Shown here: positions 1 to 10,700 of the stretch, one piece after another
Layout of the letters: the number at the start of each line of letters is the position of its first letter
How positions within the stretch are numbered: position 1 is the first letter of the stretch
Assembly (NCBI RefSeq): GCF_014836635.1
Contig: NZ_JACSQL010000009.1
Location: 1-64,000 of the forward strand
Source: Paenibacillus gallinarum
GTDB taxonomy: Bacteria > Bacillota > Bacilli > Paenibacillales > Paenibacillaceae
Length of the DNA stretch: 64,000 nt
Direction of reading: 5' to 3'
Notes under the pieces: model-generated
Database searches by the model: none
What the model was told of the DNA's origin: nothing
What the model saw: the letters and a program-made list of their open reading frames with translations, nothing else
Position numbers and translations under genes: made by a program

Positions 1-51
1 TTGAAATTGTATTAATTCACTCATGAGTTTTACTTGCGTAAAACTCCTCGT

Positions 52-250
52 TGTTCAGTTTTCAAAGATCAATCTCGTTAACAACTTTCGCCGTCAACTT
101 TTATATCATATCATGTCCGGTTTAGAAATGCAAGCTTTTTTTTCAAAGTTTATTAACTTCGTTTTATGAAGCATGTTATCCAGTGTCTTGCTTACTGGCT
201 AACTTCTTGGCCGGAATTAGAATATACCATGCTGATATTAATTATGCAAG
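52..250 (-). promoter_or_regulatory. Tandem rRNA-operon-type promoters and pre-16S leader
   Basis: Two strong sigma-A promoters read leftward. P1 has -35 TTGCAT (244-249) and -10 TATATT (221-226). P2 has -35 TTGCAT (128-133) and -10 TATGAT (105-110). Both spacers are exactly 17 bp. Downstream on the minus strand (about 52-71) is the sequence TCTTTGAAAACTGAACAA, familiar from 16S rRNA leaders of Bacillales. An rRNA operon probably starts just outside the left edge, as is common beside gyrA in this group. The rRNA itself is not in the window, so the operon is an inference. No gene is seen in 1-346. Confidence 0.75.
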
Positions 251-300
251 TCCTTTTTCGTAAAAACTTTTAATTCTATTTAGACTTCTTATTAGATTCG

Positions 301-337
301 AAAACCCTGCCTTCATACAACTGAAAGCAGGGTTTTT
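301..337 (-). terminator. Terminator after the HD-GYP gene
   Basis: Inverted repeat AAACCCTGC (302-310) / GCAGGGTTT (327-335), immediately past the stop codon of the HD-GYP gene. T runs follow on both strands, so it may act in both directions and insulate the rRNA promoters. Confidence 0.7.
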
Positions 338-346
338 CTATATGAT

Positions 347-1459
347 CTATTTTTGTATTAACTCTTTAATGTATAGCTGCCTTTGCGCTACTAGATTAAC
401 AATCGTCCCTTCTACTGAAACCATAGGGCGAGTTGGATGATCTCGATCTGTAAAAATGATTTCACCTATTCTGCCATCACTTAAGCGAACGATCGTCCCT
501 TGATGGAACTGTGTAGCTTTTCGAATAAAGATCTGTACAATTCTCGGGTCCAGCTTACCAAATGACTCAAGTAAGATTTGTTCTAATACCAAATAAGGTG
601 ATTGCGATTCTTTATATGGCTTATCCAAAGTCATAGCATGAAAGATATCAGCTACAGCTACGATCCTGGAATAGATATGAATTTGCTCTCCTACCAGTTT
701 AAGTGGATAGCCTGATCCGTCTATCTTTTCATGATGCTGCAGGGCAGTTAGTTTAACCCCATCATTAATTGCCTTTACTTGTTTGAGAATATTATATCCG
801 TATGTTGTATGTTTACGTACCTCCTCTTCCTCTAAATCAGATAAGAGATTAGGGCTCATTAATAATGATTGATCAATTTTGCTATTACCTATGTTGTGCA
901 GCAGTCCCGCAAGAGCTACTTGGACCCAATCTTTTGATGGCATCTTACACCACTGAGCTAACAAGTAGGATGTTAAAGCTGTCAGTACTCCATTGTGAAA
1001 CATATATTCTTCTTTCTTAATAGAAGAAGGTACAAAATAAAGAACTTGGTATTTCTTAATATGTAAAATTAAAATTTCTAGCTGGGTACGAAGCTCAAAT
1101 ATTGGTATATCAAATGTTCCTGCCTCATTAAAAGCTTTTTTTGTAAGTATTATCATCTTATCGTATTCTTCATCAAATGAAGTGAGTTCAGCAGAGCGTA
1201 CAATTGGTTCAAACTGCTCGTCTTCTTCCTTCTTTTGTTCCATCTCTTGTTTCTTACTATCTTGGGTTGGTGAAGAATTGTTTTGTTTCGTCTGATTACT
1301 ATCGATATCTACCGTCTGAATAAGGAAAGCACGTAATATATCTAGATCACGCGGAAGTATTACTTTTCCTTTGGGAAGCAGCAACCCCCCTAAAGGTGTA
1401 TGAACATCTTTAAATAATCTAGCTCCTGGTTTTAAATCGATAATCGACATCAACGCCAT
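347..1459 (-). CDS. HD-GYP domain protein, possibly inactive c-di-GMP phosphodiesterase homologue
   Basis: 370 aa, soluble. An N-terminal region (residues 1-50) is followed by a charged, low-complexity linker (about 55-85) and a C-terminal HD-GYP domain (about 150-340). The GYP signature HHEKIDGSGYP is present at 242-252, and D271 lies in a VADIFHAMT motif. HD-GYP proteins hydrolyse cyclic di-GMP using metals held by an HD doublet, normally in an HDIGK context. Here the equivalent is H188-N189 in LLHNIGN, so the metal-binding Asp and the following Lys are replaced. The protein may be catalytically weak or act as a sensor. The start has GGAG about 10 bp upstream. It lies downstream of gyrA on the same strand, separated by a terminator. 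Confidence 0.8.
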   Translation of the reverse strand: MALMSIIDLKPGARLFKDVHTPLGGLLLPKGKVILPRDLDILRAFLIQTVDIDSNQTKQNNSSPTQDSKKQEMEQKKEEDEQFEPIVRSAELTSFDEEYDKMIILTKKAFNEAGTFDIPIFELRTQLEILILHIKKYQVLYFVPSSIKKEEYMFHNGVLTALTSYLLAQWCKMPSKDWVQVALAGLLHNIGNSKIDQSLLMSPNLLSDLEEEEVRKHTTYGYNILKQVKAINDGVKLTALQHHEKIDGSGYPLKLVGEQIHIYSRIVAVADIFHAMTLDKPYKESQSPYLVLEQILLESFGKLDPRIVQIFIRKATQFHQGTIVRLSDGRIGEIIFTDRDHPTRPMVSVEGTIVNLVAQRQLYIKELIQK

Positions 1460-1584
1460 TTTACTAACGCTCCGTTCTTATTACTTAGGGATTTTAATAT
1501 TTTTACATTATATACCTTTTATATCGGTGTGTATATTGGTATTACGAAGATGATTATCGCCCTCTCGCTTGCTTCACATAAAAA

Positions 1585-1612
1585 AAAGAGCCTCCTATGC
1601 AGGAGACTCTTT
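1585..1612 (-). terminator. gyrA terminator
   Basis: Stem AAAGAG-C-CTCCT / AGGAG-A-CTCTTT with loop ATGC. On the minus strand it is followed by a run of T. It lies just past the gyrA stop codon. Confidence 0.85.
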
Positions 1613-1618
1613 ATTATA

Positions 1619-4201
1619 TTATTCTTCCTCGGATTCCTCTTCTGATTCTACATTGCTCGTGTCTACGTCCGTTTGATCCGTTACAGTCTCTTCTGCATCC
1701 GTATCTGTATCAGACATTTCAACTGCTCCAGCAATGTTGCCCTCATCGTCGAATTCACCGTCTTCTTCATCATTCTCTTCAGACTTATCTGTTCGACAAA
1801 CTGTCGCTACAGAATCATTATCACGAGTATGAATCAACTTAACCCCTTGAGTATAACGTCCCATTGTAGAGACACCTTCCATACTCATTCGAATCAGTGT
1901 ACCGCTGGTTGTAATAATCATGAGATCCTCTTCTGATTTTACAACTTTGAGGCTCACAACAGGACCGTTTTTCTCCGTAACATTGATCGTCTTGATCCCT
2001 TTACCGCCACGAGTCTGAATACGATAGTCACCAACTGGTGTACGCTTACCGTAACCATTAGCCGTAACAATCAGCACTTCCTGATCTGGATCAATGATAT
2101 CCATACCGATAACCATGTCGTCGGAATCAAGAGTGATCCCCTTCACGCCAGTAGCACTTCTGCCCATGGAGCGAACATCGCTCTCAGAGAAGTGAATAGA
2201 CATCCCTTGTGCTGTACCCAAGATCATTTCTTGTTTTCCATCCGTAAGTTTTACCTCAATAAGCGAGTCATCTTCACGAAGATGAATAGCAATTAGGCCG
2301 CCCTTACGTATGTTTATATAATCCTCAAGCGGTGTCTTTTTCACTACCCCTTGCTTCGTAGCAAAGAACAGGTATTTATCGCTCTCGAACTCTTCAACCT
2401 CAATAACGGCATTCACCGTTTCTCCCTGTTCGATCTGAATCAGGTTAATAATTGGGGTTCCTCTTGCTGTACGTCCTAATTCAGGGATCTCGTAAGCTTT
2501 GAGTCGGTATACTTTCCCCTTGTCCGTAAAGAACATGAGATAGTTGTGGGTGTTCGATACAAAAAGATGCTCAACAAAATCCTGATCCTTCGTATCCATA
2601 CCTACAACACCGCGTCCTCCACGTCTCTGAGATCGATAAGTCGATACCGGCAAGCGTTTGATGTACCCAGTATGGGTAATTGTAACGATCACATCTTCAC
2701 GAGGAATAAGATCCTCATCAAGAATGCTCTCCTCACCAACGGTAATTTCGGTACGACGCTCATCAGCGAACCGATCCTTAATCTCTTGCAGCTCATCACT
2801 GATGATTTGAAGAACAAGATGCTCATTCGCCAAAATCTCTTTAAACTCCGTGATTTTAGCTAGAAGCTCATTGTATTCATTCTCGATCTTCTCGCGTTCC
2901 AATCCAGTGAGTCGTTGCAGACGCATATCCAAAATTGCCTGCGCTTGATCATGGCTTAATTCGAAACGATTAATCAGGCTTTCTCTTGCTGCATCCGTCG
3001 TTGCCGATGCACGAATAAGTGCAATAATCTCGTCGATATGATCAAGAGCGATTCGTAGACCTTCGAGAATATGCGCACGAGCCTCTGCTTTACGCAATTC
3101 AAACTCTGTACGGCGGCGAATAACAACAATCTGATGCTGCAAGTAGTGATACAACACTTCGCGCAAATTCAGTATTTTCGGCTCGTTATTTACGATAGCC
3201 AGCATGTTGATACCAAAATTAGATTGCATGGAAGTATGCTTGTATAAATTGTTCAGTACTACATTCGGATTTACATCACGGCGAAGTTCAATAACAATCC
3301 GCATCCCGCTGCGATCAGATTCATCTCGAAGATCTGTAATACCTTCGATTCTTTTGTCACGAACGAGTTCTGCAATTTTTTCTACAAGTCGAGCCTTATT
3401 AACTTGATAAGGAATTTCATGCACAATAATTCGTGCTTTATTATTTACTTCTTCAATTGTTGTTTTGGCCCGCATCGTGACAGAACCACGGCCTGTCTGA
3501 TAAGCCTGTCTGATACCTGATCTACCTAGGATATATCCCGCAGTCGGGAAGTCAGGGCCATGAATATAATCCATCAGTTCCAGAGAAGTAATCTCTGGAT
3601 TTTTGATCATAGCTTGTACCCCATCAATAACCTCACCCAAATTATGCGGAGGAATATTGGTAGCCATACCTACGGCTATACCACCTACCCCGTTTACCAG
3701 CAGATTCGGATATCTAGCCGGAAGTACGATAGGTTCATGTTCCTCACCATCATAGTTTGGCTGAAAATCAATGGTATCTTTATTGATATCACGAAGCATT
3801 TCCATAGCAATCTTGGAAAGACGTGCTTCCGTGTAACGCATAGCCGCCGCCATATCTCCATCAATGGAACCGAAGTTACCGTGTCCATCAACGAGCATAT
3901 AACGCAGTGAAAAATCTTGAGCCATCCGTACCATTGTTTCATATACAGCAGAGTCACCATGAGGATGGTACTTACCGATAACCTCACCGACGATTCTTGC
4001 AGATTTCTTATAAGGTTTATCCGGTGCCATGCCTAGCTCTGACATTGCAAACAAAATACGTCTGTGAACAGGTTTTAGCCCGTCCCTAACATCAGGCAAA
4101 GCACGGCTGACGATGATACTCATCGCATAGTCCATAAAGGACTCACGCATCTCCACGCCTATATCACGGTCTTTAATTTGCGAGTTATTTTGATCCGCCA
4201 T
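1619..4201 (-). CDS. gyrA: DNA gyrase subunit A
   Basis: 860 aa. GyrA breaks and rejoins DNA in the A2B2 gyrase, which supercoils DNA ahead of replication and transcription. The catalytic tyrosine is Y123 in [11 protein letters not shown]. The quinolone-pocket helix reads [10 protein letters not shown], with S84 and E88 in the sensitive, wild-type form. The GyrA box QRRGGRG opens the C-terminal beta-pinwheel, so this is gyrase rather than topoisomerase IV. The C-terminus carries an unusually acidic tail of about 50 residues rich in Asp, Glu and Thr. Acidic GyrA tails tune wrapping and supercoiling in other bacteria. ATG start with a strong AAGGAGG site. gyrB is separated from it by an oppositely oriented gene. 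Confidence 0.98.
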   Translation of the reverse strand: MADQNNSQIKDRDIGVEMRESFMDYAMSIIVSRALPDVRDGLKPVHRRILFAMSELGMAPDKPYKKSARIVGEVIGKYHPHGDSAVYETMVRMAQDFSLRYMLVDGHGNFGSIDGDMAAAMRYTEARLSKIAMEMLRDINKDTIDFQPNYDGEEHEPIVLPARYPNLLVNGVGGIAVGMATNIPPHNLGEVIDGVQAMIKNPEITSLELMDYIHGPDFPTAGYILGRSGIRQAYQTGRGSVTMRAKTTIEEVNNKARIIVHEIPYQVNKARLVEKIAELVRDKRIEGITDLRDESDRSGMRIVIELRRDVNPNVVLNNLYKHTSMQSNFGINMLAIVNNEPKILNLREVLYHYLQHQIVVIRRRTEFELRKAEARAHILEGLRIALDHIDEIIALIRASATTDAARESLINRFELSHDQAQAILDMRLQRLTGLEREKIENEYNELLAKITEFKEILANEHLVLQIISDELQEIKDRFADERRTEITVGEESILDEDLIPREDVIVTITHTGYIKRLPVSTYRSQRRGGRGVVGMDTKDQDFVEHLFVSNTHNYLMFFTDKGKVYRLKAYEIPELGRTARGTPIINLIQIEQGETVNAVIEVEEFESDKYLFFATKQGVVKKTPLEDYINIRKGGLIAIHLREDDSLIEVKLTDGKQEMILGTAQGMSIHFSESDVRSMGRSATGVKGITLDSDDMVIGMDIIDPDQEVLIVTANGYGKRTPVGDYRIQTRGGKGIKTINVTEKNGPVVSLKVVKSEEDLMIITTSGTLIRMSMEGVSTMGRYTQGVKLIHTRDNDSVATVCRTDKSEENDEEDGEFDDEGNIAGAVEMSDTDTDAEETVTDQTDVDTSNVESEEESEEE

Positions 4202-4606
4202 GCTGGACCTCCTTCTAGTCTATCAAAACCACATTGTTAAGCTGTCTTACGTTTAATCTTTATATAACTATAGCCTAACACGACTGTAGTACTTCTAAAT
4301 CGACATCTATCCTATTACATAAGCCTTTACAAAAAGAGCATTATTAAACCTGCTCTATTTCTATATATCCATGCCGTTCCTAGGGAAGTGCCCTTCCTAT
4401 TTCACAGCTAAGGAATACATTGTATTAATGCAGATGCCACCATTTCCTACAGGATTTCACCTGAGTCCACAGGAATCGTCATATTCCTCTATTATACCAC
4501 TGTTTTAAGTCGTTGTCCTATGGATTTCCCTCAGTTCTCTAACGTGTAAATCAATTTTATGTGAATGTGAAAAAGAACGGAGTGTTCACAGTAGAGGAGT
4601 GTTTTT
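4202..4606. other. Divergent intergenic region between gyrA and the YheC/YheD-like gene
   Basis: A 405-bp spacer between divergently transcribed genes; it must hold promoters for both. A small inverted repeat (GAGCA...TGCTC, about 4335-4357) lies in what would be the gyrA leader. No open frame with a ribosome-binding site is seen, and no promoter stands out clearly. Confidence 0.5.
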
Positions 4607-5434
4607 GTGAGTATACAGAAAGTCTCGAGTAAGTGGAAAAAGATGAAAGTGCTTCTGAAAGATAAATATATTGCCCCCTTCCATCCTGAAACTAGAAAAT
4701 ATAGTCTTACTGCATTAGAACAGATGTGCCAGATCTACCGAACAGTTTATGTTAAGCCAGAACAGGGTACCCATGGAAAAGGAATTATGAGGATTGAATA
4801 TACTTCATCATCTGCAGCTACAAACAACACAGATGAGTCAAGCAGTGAAGATGTGACCAAGGCAACGTATAAACTTCATTATGTAAAAAAGAAAGAGCTA
4901 TACTACTCTATTTCTGACCTGCATAAAGCAATACTTAAACGCACCCAGGGAAAATCTTATCTTGTTCAAAGAGGAATCCCCCTCCTGAAATATCAGCAAC
5001 GCCCCTTTGACTTACGAGTGATGATTCAGCGTAATTTGAGCGGCAATTGGGAAGCTACAGGAATAATAGGTAAAGTAGCTGCAAAAGGAAAAATTATAAC
5101 CAATATCAATGGCGGGGGACGCATCGTATCTTTTGAGCAGCTAATGAAGCCCTATCTTACCAAAGCTCAGACTGCCAATTTGAAAAAGGAACTTTTTGTG
5201 CTAGGGGTACGTACAGCAAAATGTATGGAAAAGAACTATCCTCGCATTAAAGAAATTGGACTAGATATTGCACTTGATGGTCAAGTTAAACCATGGATTC
5301 TTGAAGTGAATACTTCTCCAGGTCTATATGTGTTTGGTTATCTACCCGATAAAAGCATCTATCGTAAAATTAAAAAGTACGCCATTGCCTATGGCAGACT
5401 TAAGCCTGCCTCCAAATCAAAAACAACAAAATAG
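4607..5434 (+). CDS. YheC/YheD-like ATP-grasp protein (endospore coat-associated family)
   Basis: 275 aa, GTG start seven bases after GAGGAG. The ATP-grasp fold is visible: VKPEQGTHGKGI (nucleotide-binding loop, about residue 50), FDLRVMIQRN and EIGLDIALDGQVKPWILEVNTSPG (metal and ATP site, about 220-245). Relatives in Bacillus (YheC, YheD) are coat-associated proteins made in sporulation; the ligation they catalyse is not known. It lies alone between gyrB and gyrA on the opposite strand and ends in a terminator shared with gyrB. It is somewhat shorter than YheC/YheD. Family assignment is good; function is unknown. Confidence 0.8.
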   Translation: MSIQKVSSKWKKMKVLLKDKYIAPFHPETRKYSLTALEQMCQIYRTVYVKPEQGTHGKGIMRIEYTSSSAATNNTDESSSEDVTKATYKLHYVKKKELYYSISDLHKAILKRTQGKSYLVQRGIPLLKYQQRPFDLRVMIQRNLSGNWEATGIIGKVAAKGKIITNINGGGRIVSFEQLMKPYLTKAQTANLKKELFVLGVRTAKCMEKNYPRIKEIGLDIALDGQVKPWILEVNTSPGLYVFGYLPDKSIYRKIKKYAIAYGRLKPASKSKTTK

Positions 5435-5440
5435 ATATTA

Positions 5441-5467
5441 AAAAAGAGGCCAAACTGGCCTCTTTTT
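5441..5467. terminator. Bidirectional terminator between the YheC/YheD-like gene and gyrB
   Basis: Stem AAAAAGAGGCCA / TGGCCTCTTTTT around loop AAC. A runs and T runs on both sides let it terminate the two converging transcripts. Confidence 0.9.
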
Positions 5468-5476
5468 ATTTTGATG

Positions 5477-7396
<1,920 letters not shown>

Positions 7397-7527
7397 CTAC
7401 TTCTCAAGATTAGAGTGTATCCAAGTGATGCTATATGAGTGTATAAAATAAAAAAACTGACTGCGATATAAAAGTACCGCCTCCTTACTAACGGTTAGCA
7501 AGGTGACGATACTCGTGATAATTGCTT

Positions 7528-7776
7528 TTATATTTCAGATAATACGTTCGCTCTTTTTTTGAGTGTAGCAGAGGATATTGGAGAATAGTAAACCGTGCTT
7601 TTCGTTACAACAATCGATTTGGCTTCCTCTTCACCAATCTGTTCGATGTTCTTCTCCTGTTTTGCGTACGTAACATACTGTTTGGAAATCTTCGAAGATT
7701 TCTCGATAGAGATATCAAAAATGGCTACGAGTTCAGAAGAGCGGATAATCTTGTCACCGCCCAGGTGAATATACAT
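7528..7776 (-). CDS. remB: Extracellular matrix regulator RemB
   Basis: 82 aa, formerly YaaB (DUF370). It begins MYIHLGGDKIIRSSELVAIF, typical of the family. In Bacillus, RemA and RemB promote transcription of biofilm matrix genes and RemA binds DNA; the role of RemB is less well defined. It lies in its conserved place between recF and gyrB, 16 bp after recF, so it is probably co-transcribed with recF. Confidence 0.9.
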   Translation of the reverse strand: MYIHLGGDKIIRSSELVAIFDISIEKSSKISKQYVTYAKQEKNIEQIGEEEAKSIVVTKSTVYYSPISSATLKKRANVLSEI

Positions 7777-7791
7777 TGTCCGATCCTCTCC

Positions 7792-8904
7792 TTAACGTTC
7801 CACATGACCAGCGTCAACTTGATAGATGTATGCATCCTTCAGTTTGCTAGTGTTGAGTGTCTCTATGCCTGTTGCGGTAATGAAGGTCTGCACCTTGCTC
7901 TGAAATGTTTCGATGAGCTGGGTCTGACGATACGGATCCAGTTCAGAAAGCACATCATCCAGAAGCAAAACAGGATACTCCCCTATTTCTTCCCGGATCA
8001 GTTCAATCTCTGCAAGCTTTAGGGATAATGCAGTTGTTCGCTGCTGTCCCTGCGAGCCATAGGTTTGTACTTCACGTCCGTTGATGAAGAAGGATAAGTC
8101 ATCCCGGTGTGGTCCGGTAAGGGACATCCCCCGCCGAATCTCCTGATCCTTCGTTTGTGATAATTTTATCATAAACCGATCTAATAAGACAGCTTCATCT
8201 TCTTCCATAGGGTCTGCAAAGGAGGGGACATAGGCAAGTTCAAGCTTTTCCTTCCCCCCAGTGATCCCCTCGTGAATCGTTTCCGCCCACTTTTGCAGCT
8301 TCTTTATGAATTGTTTCCTTTTTTTGACGATTTTAACACCGTGTTCTGCAAGCTGATCATTCCATACGGCCAGCATTACTTGCTGCGACTCGCCTGCGCC
8401 ATATAATTGCTTGAGCAAATTATTACGCTGAACAAGAATTTTCTGATACTGCTGAAGATGATAAATGTATCCCGGAGCAACCTGACCTATCTCCATGTCA
8501 AGGAACCGGCGGCGAACCCCCGGTGTCCCTTTTACAATTTCGAGATCTTCTGGTGCAAACATAACCACATTCAAACTTCCAACAAAATCACTTAGCTTTC
8601 GCTGCTCTAGTCCGTTAATCTTCGCTTTCTTCCCTTGTTGGGAAAGAGCAAGTTCAAGCTGAATCTTGCCATACTTTTTATCCACATGTGCACGAATGTT
8701 TGCACTGCCAGACTCAAAGCGAATTAATTCCTTATCTTTCGATGTACGGTGACTTTTCGTAAGAGCCAGTGCATAAATGGCTTCAACAAGATTTGTCTTC
8801 CCCTGCGCGTTTTGTCCTATGATGAGATTGACTGGACCAAAAGAGTCTAGTTTCAAATACTCATAGTTACGGAATTGTTTTAGTTCGATATCAGTCACAA
8901 ACAC
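7792..8904 (-). CDS. recF: DNA replication and repair protein RecF
   Basis: 370 aa, GTG start. RecF is an SMC-like ATPase that helps load RecA at gaps through RecFOR and links repair to stalled forks. The Walker A loop GQNAQGKTNLVEAIY is at 30-44. The ABC signature region (LSLKLAEIELI) and the Walker B/D-loop LLLDDVLSELDPYRQ are near the C-terminus. The length matches the family. It lies 67 bp downstream of yaaA in the dnaA-gyrB gene string. Confidence 0.97.
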   Translation of the reverse strand: MFVTDIELKQFRNYEYLKLDSFGPVNLIIGQNAQGKTNLVEAIYALALTKSHRTSKDKELIRFESGSANIRAHVDKKYGKIQLELALSQQGKKAKINGLEQRKLSDFVGSLNVVMFAPEDLEIVKGTPGVRRRFLDMEIGQVAPGYIYHLQQYQKILVQRNNLLKQLYGAGESQQVMLAVWNDQLAEHGVKIVKKRKQFIKKLQKWAETIHEGITGGKEKLELAYVPSFADPMEEDEAVLLDRFMIKLSQTKDQEIRRGMSLTGPHRDDLSFFINGREVQTYGSQGQQRTTALSLKLAEIELIREEIGEYPVLLLDDVLSELDPYRQTQLIETFQSKVQTFITATGIETLNTSKLKDAYIYQVDAGHVER

Positions 8905-8970
8905 GCTCTATTTCCTCCCTTGCCCCTCGCCCCTTTGAGGAAGCAGCGGGTGTTCACATCCTACTGCTGC

Positions 8971-9189
8971 CTATGCCTTTGCTTCTACCTCGAATGAGCC
9001 TGACCCTTCAACTTCAATCTGATCTCCAGGGTAAAGCTTGCGACCGCGACGTTCTTCAATTTCACCATTCACTTTGATCGCTTGATCTTGAAGAAGTGCT
9101 TTTGCCATACCGCCTGTGGGTACACATTCAGACAGCTTAAGAAACTGGTCGAGCTTAATATATTCACTGTGGATAACTATTTTTTTCAC
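8971..9189 (-). CDS. yaaA: S4 RNA-binding domain protein YaaA
   Basis: 72 aa, GTG start. Nearly the whole protein is an S4-like fold (IKLDQFLKLSECVPTGGMAKALLQDQAIKVNGEIEERRGRKLYPGDQIEV). The family, YaaA or RlbA, is nearly always encoded between dnaN and recF in Bacillales and is thought to act in ribosome assembly or RNA binding. The short distances to dnaN and recF suggest co-transcription. Confidence 0.93.
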   Translation of the reverse strand: MKKIVIHSEYIKLDQFLKLSECVPTGGMAKALLQDQAIKVNGEIEERRGRKLYPGDQIEVEGSGSFEVEAKA

Positions 9190-9222
9190 GATAAACTTCC
9201 TCTCATGTGCATAACTTTTGCC

Positions 9223-10365
9223 TTAATTGGTTGTACGGTAAGGCAAAATAACATAAAGACTATTGCTGTTGTCTATAGGTTTCAGAATAATCGGACTCAT
9301 AACTCCTGTAAAGGAAATCATCAGTTCCTCACTTTCAACGACCTTAAGAACATCCAGCATATATTTGGAGTTGAAAGAAATTTTCAGAGGTTCCCCGTTA
9401 AATTCTTTGAGCTCTAGTTCCTCACGTACCTTACCAAGTTCAGATGAACTGGACGAAATCTCAATATCCCCGCTTTCAAGTGTCTGCATGCGGACAATAT
9501 TGGTTTTTTCCTCACGAGACAGCAAATAAGCCCGGTCAATCGATTCGCTTAATTTTTTTGTATTCAAAACCAGTTCTGTTTTAAACGTGGTTGGAATAAT
9601 TCTAGAAGTATCGGGATAAGTTCCATCCAGGATACGAGTGTAGAATAATACACGGTCGATTTTGAACAAGACTTGATTATCAGCTACGACAATATCGACG
9701 AGTGTATTTTGATCAGGCACGATTTTACTGAGTTCATTCAGCGTTTTACCCGAGATGACCACGTTGTGGAATTTAATCTCGTCAGCTCCTTCGATGTGAG
9801 CGGAGCGTGTAGCTAGACGGTGACGATCTGTTGCCACAAATTTGAATTCATTATCAGCAAGACTCCAAAGAACCCCTGTCAAAATAGGCGTAGTTTCGTG
9901 AGTCGAGATAGAGAACACCGTTTGTTTAATCATATTTTTAAGTAAATCTCCAGGAATAGAGACCGTTTGGTTCTCTTCAATGCTCGGGAGTACTGGGAAT
10001 TCTTCTGGATCAAGGCCGACCAGCTGAATTTCTGTTGCTCCAGCAGCGATATAAGTGTTGAAGTTTTCTTTCACTTCCATTTTGACTTCTTGAGAAGGCA
10101 GCTTCTTAATAATTTCGACAAAAAACTTAGCTGGTAAAACAACACTTCCTGCTTGTTCGACAGAAACTACGTTTTTTCCATCTTCCTCAAGAGGGATAAA
10201 GGACTGAATTGAAATATCAGTATCACTTGCCGTAAGTGTAACGCCTTGATAGTTAACGTCAAACTTAATACCGCTGAGGATCGGAATTGTTGTTCTGCTA
10301 GAGATCGCTTTAGATACTTGCTGAATGGCATCATTCAGATAACTTTTCATTATGCTGATTTTCAT
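9223..10365 (-). CDS. dnaN: DNA polymerase III subunit beta (sliding clamp)
   Basis: 380 aa, ATG start. DnaN forms the dimeric ring that tethers polymerases and partners to DNA. The three clamp repeats span the protein, beginning MKISIMKSYLNDAIQQVSKAIS and ending LYVILPYRT, the C-terminal element of the partner-binding pocket (LILPxR type). The length is standard. It is separated from dnaA by a 335-bp spacer that carries the origin unwinding unit. Confidence 0.98.
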   Translation of the reverse strand: MKISIMKSYLNDAIQQVSKAISSRTTIPILSGIKFDVNYQGVTLTASDTDISIQSFIPLEEDGKNVVSVEQAGSVVLPAKFFVEIIKKLPSQEVKMEVKENFNTYIAAGATEIQLVGLDPEEFPVLPSIEENQTVSIPGDLLKNMIKQTVFSISTHETTPILTGVLWSLADNEFKFVATDRHRLATRSAHIEGADEIKFHNVVISGKTLNELSKIVPDQNTLVDIVVADNQVLFKIDRVLFYTRILDGTYPDTSRIIPTTFKTELVLNTKKLSESIDRAYLLSREEKTNIVRMQTLESGDIEISSSSSELGKVREELELKEFNGEPLKISFNSKYMLDVLKVVESEELMISFTGVMSPIILKPIDNSNSLYVILPYRTTN

Positions 10366-10520
10366 AATTACACTCCTTGGAAAATGAATTCTCTTTTTGA
10401 AGAGAGGTTTGAAGTCCTGGAACTTGTGGTGATTAAATGATTCAAAGTTAAAAAGTTGGTTATAAAAAAATCTATACCCGCATAAATTAATTAATCCGTT
10501 TTTAAAAAATAGAGACCTTG

Positions 10521-10568
10521 AAACTAAGCTTTTTTGCAGTTCAAATTGTTGAGCTGAAAGCTTAGTTT
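10521..10568. repeat. Long inverted repeat between dnaA and dnaN
   Basis: The outer arms AAACTAAGCTTT (10521-10532) and AAAGCTTAGTTT (10557-10568) are perfect complements. The inner arms CAGTTCAA (10537-10544) and TTGAGCTG (10549-10556) pair with one G-U. The loop is ATTG and there is a 4-nt bulge on one side. No T run follows on the minus strand, so it is not a standard terminator. It lies 29 bp from the DnaA-trio. Confidence 0.8.
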
Positions 10569-10596
10569 ATTGGTGTAGTAATCTTTTAAAAAAGAG

Positions 10597-10667
10597 TAGT
10601 AATAGTAATAGGGGCACTGAATATGTGGATAAGTGCCTTAAACGACATAAAATTAAGCCTATCCACA
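10597..10667. other. oriC: Origin unwinding unit (oriC, dnaA-dnaN side)
   Basis: A perfect DnaA box TGTGGATAA is at 10624-10632 and a one-mismatch box CTATCCACA at 10659-10667. Next to the first box is a G-rich step (10611-10615), then five trinucleotides TAG-TAA-TAG-TAA-TAG (10597-10611). Read 3' to 5' these are GAT/AAT repeats, the DnaA-trio described for the Bacillus subtilis basal unwinding system. An A/T-rich stretch (10583-10593) lies beyond. The arrangement matches the known order of boxes, GC step, trio and unwinding element. The assignment is by pattern. Confidence 0.78.
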
Positions 10668-10700
10668 TGTGTACAGATTGTGCATAGGCTTTGTACTTGT

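Noticed and set aside
2546-2863. Several open frames opposite gyrA, gyrB and other long genes
   Set aside because: They are antisense shadows of well-supported genes with no starts of their own.
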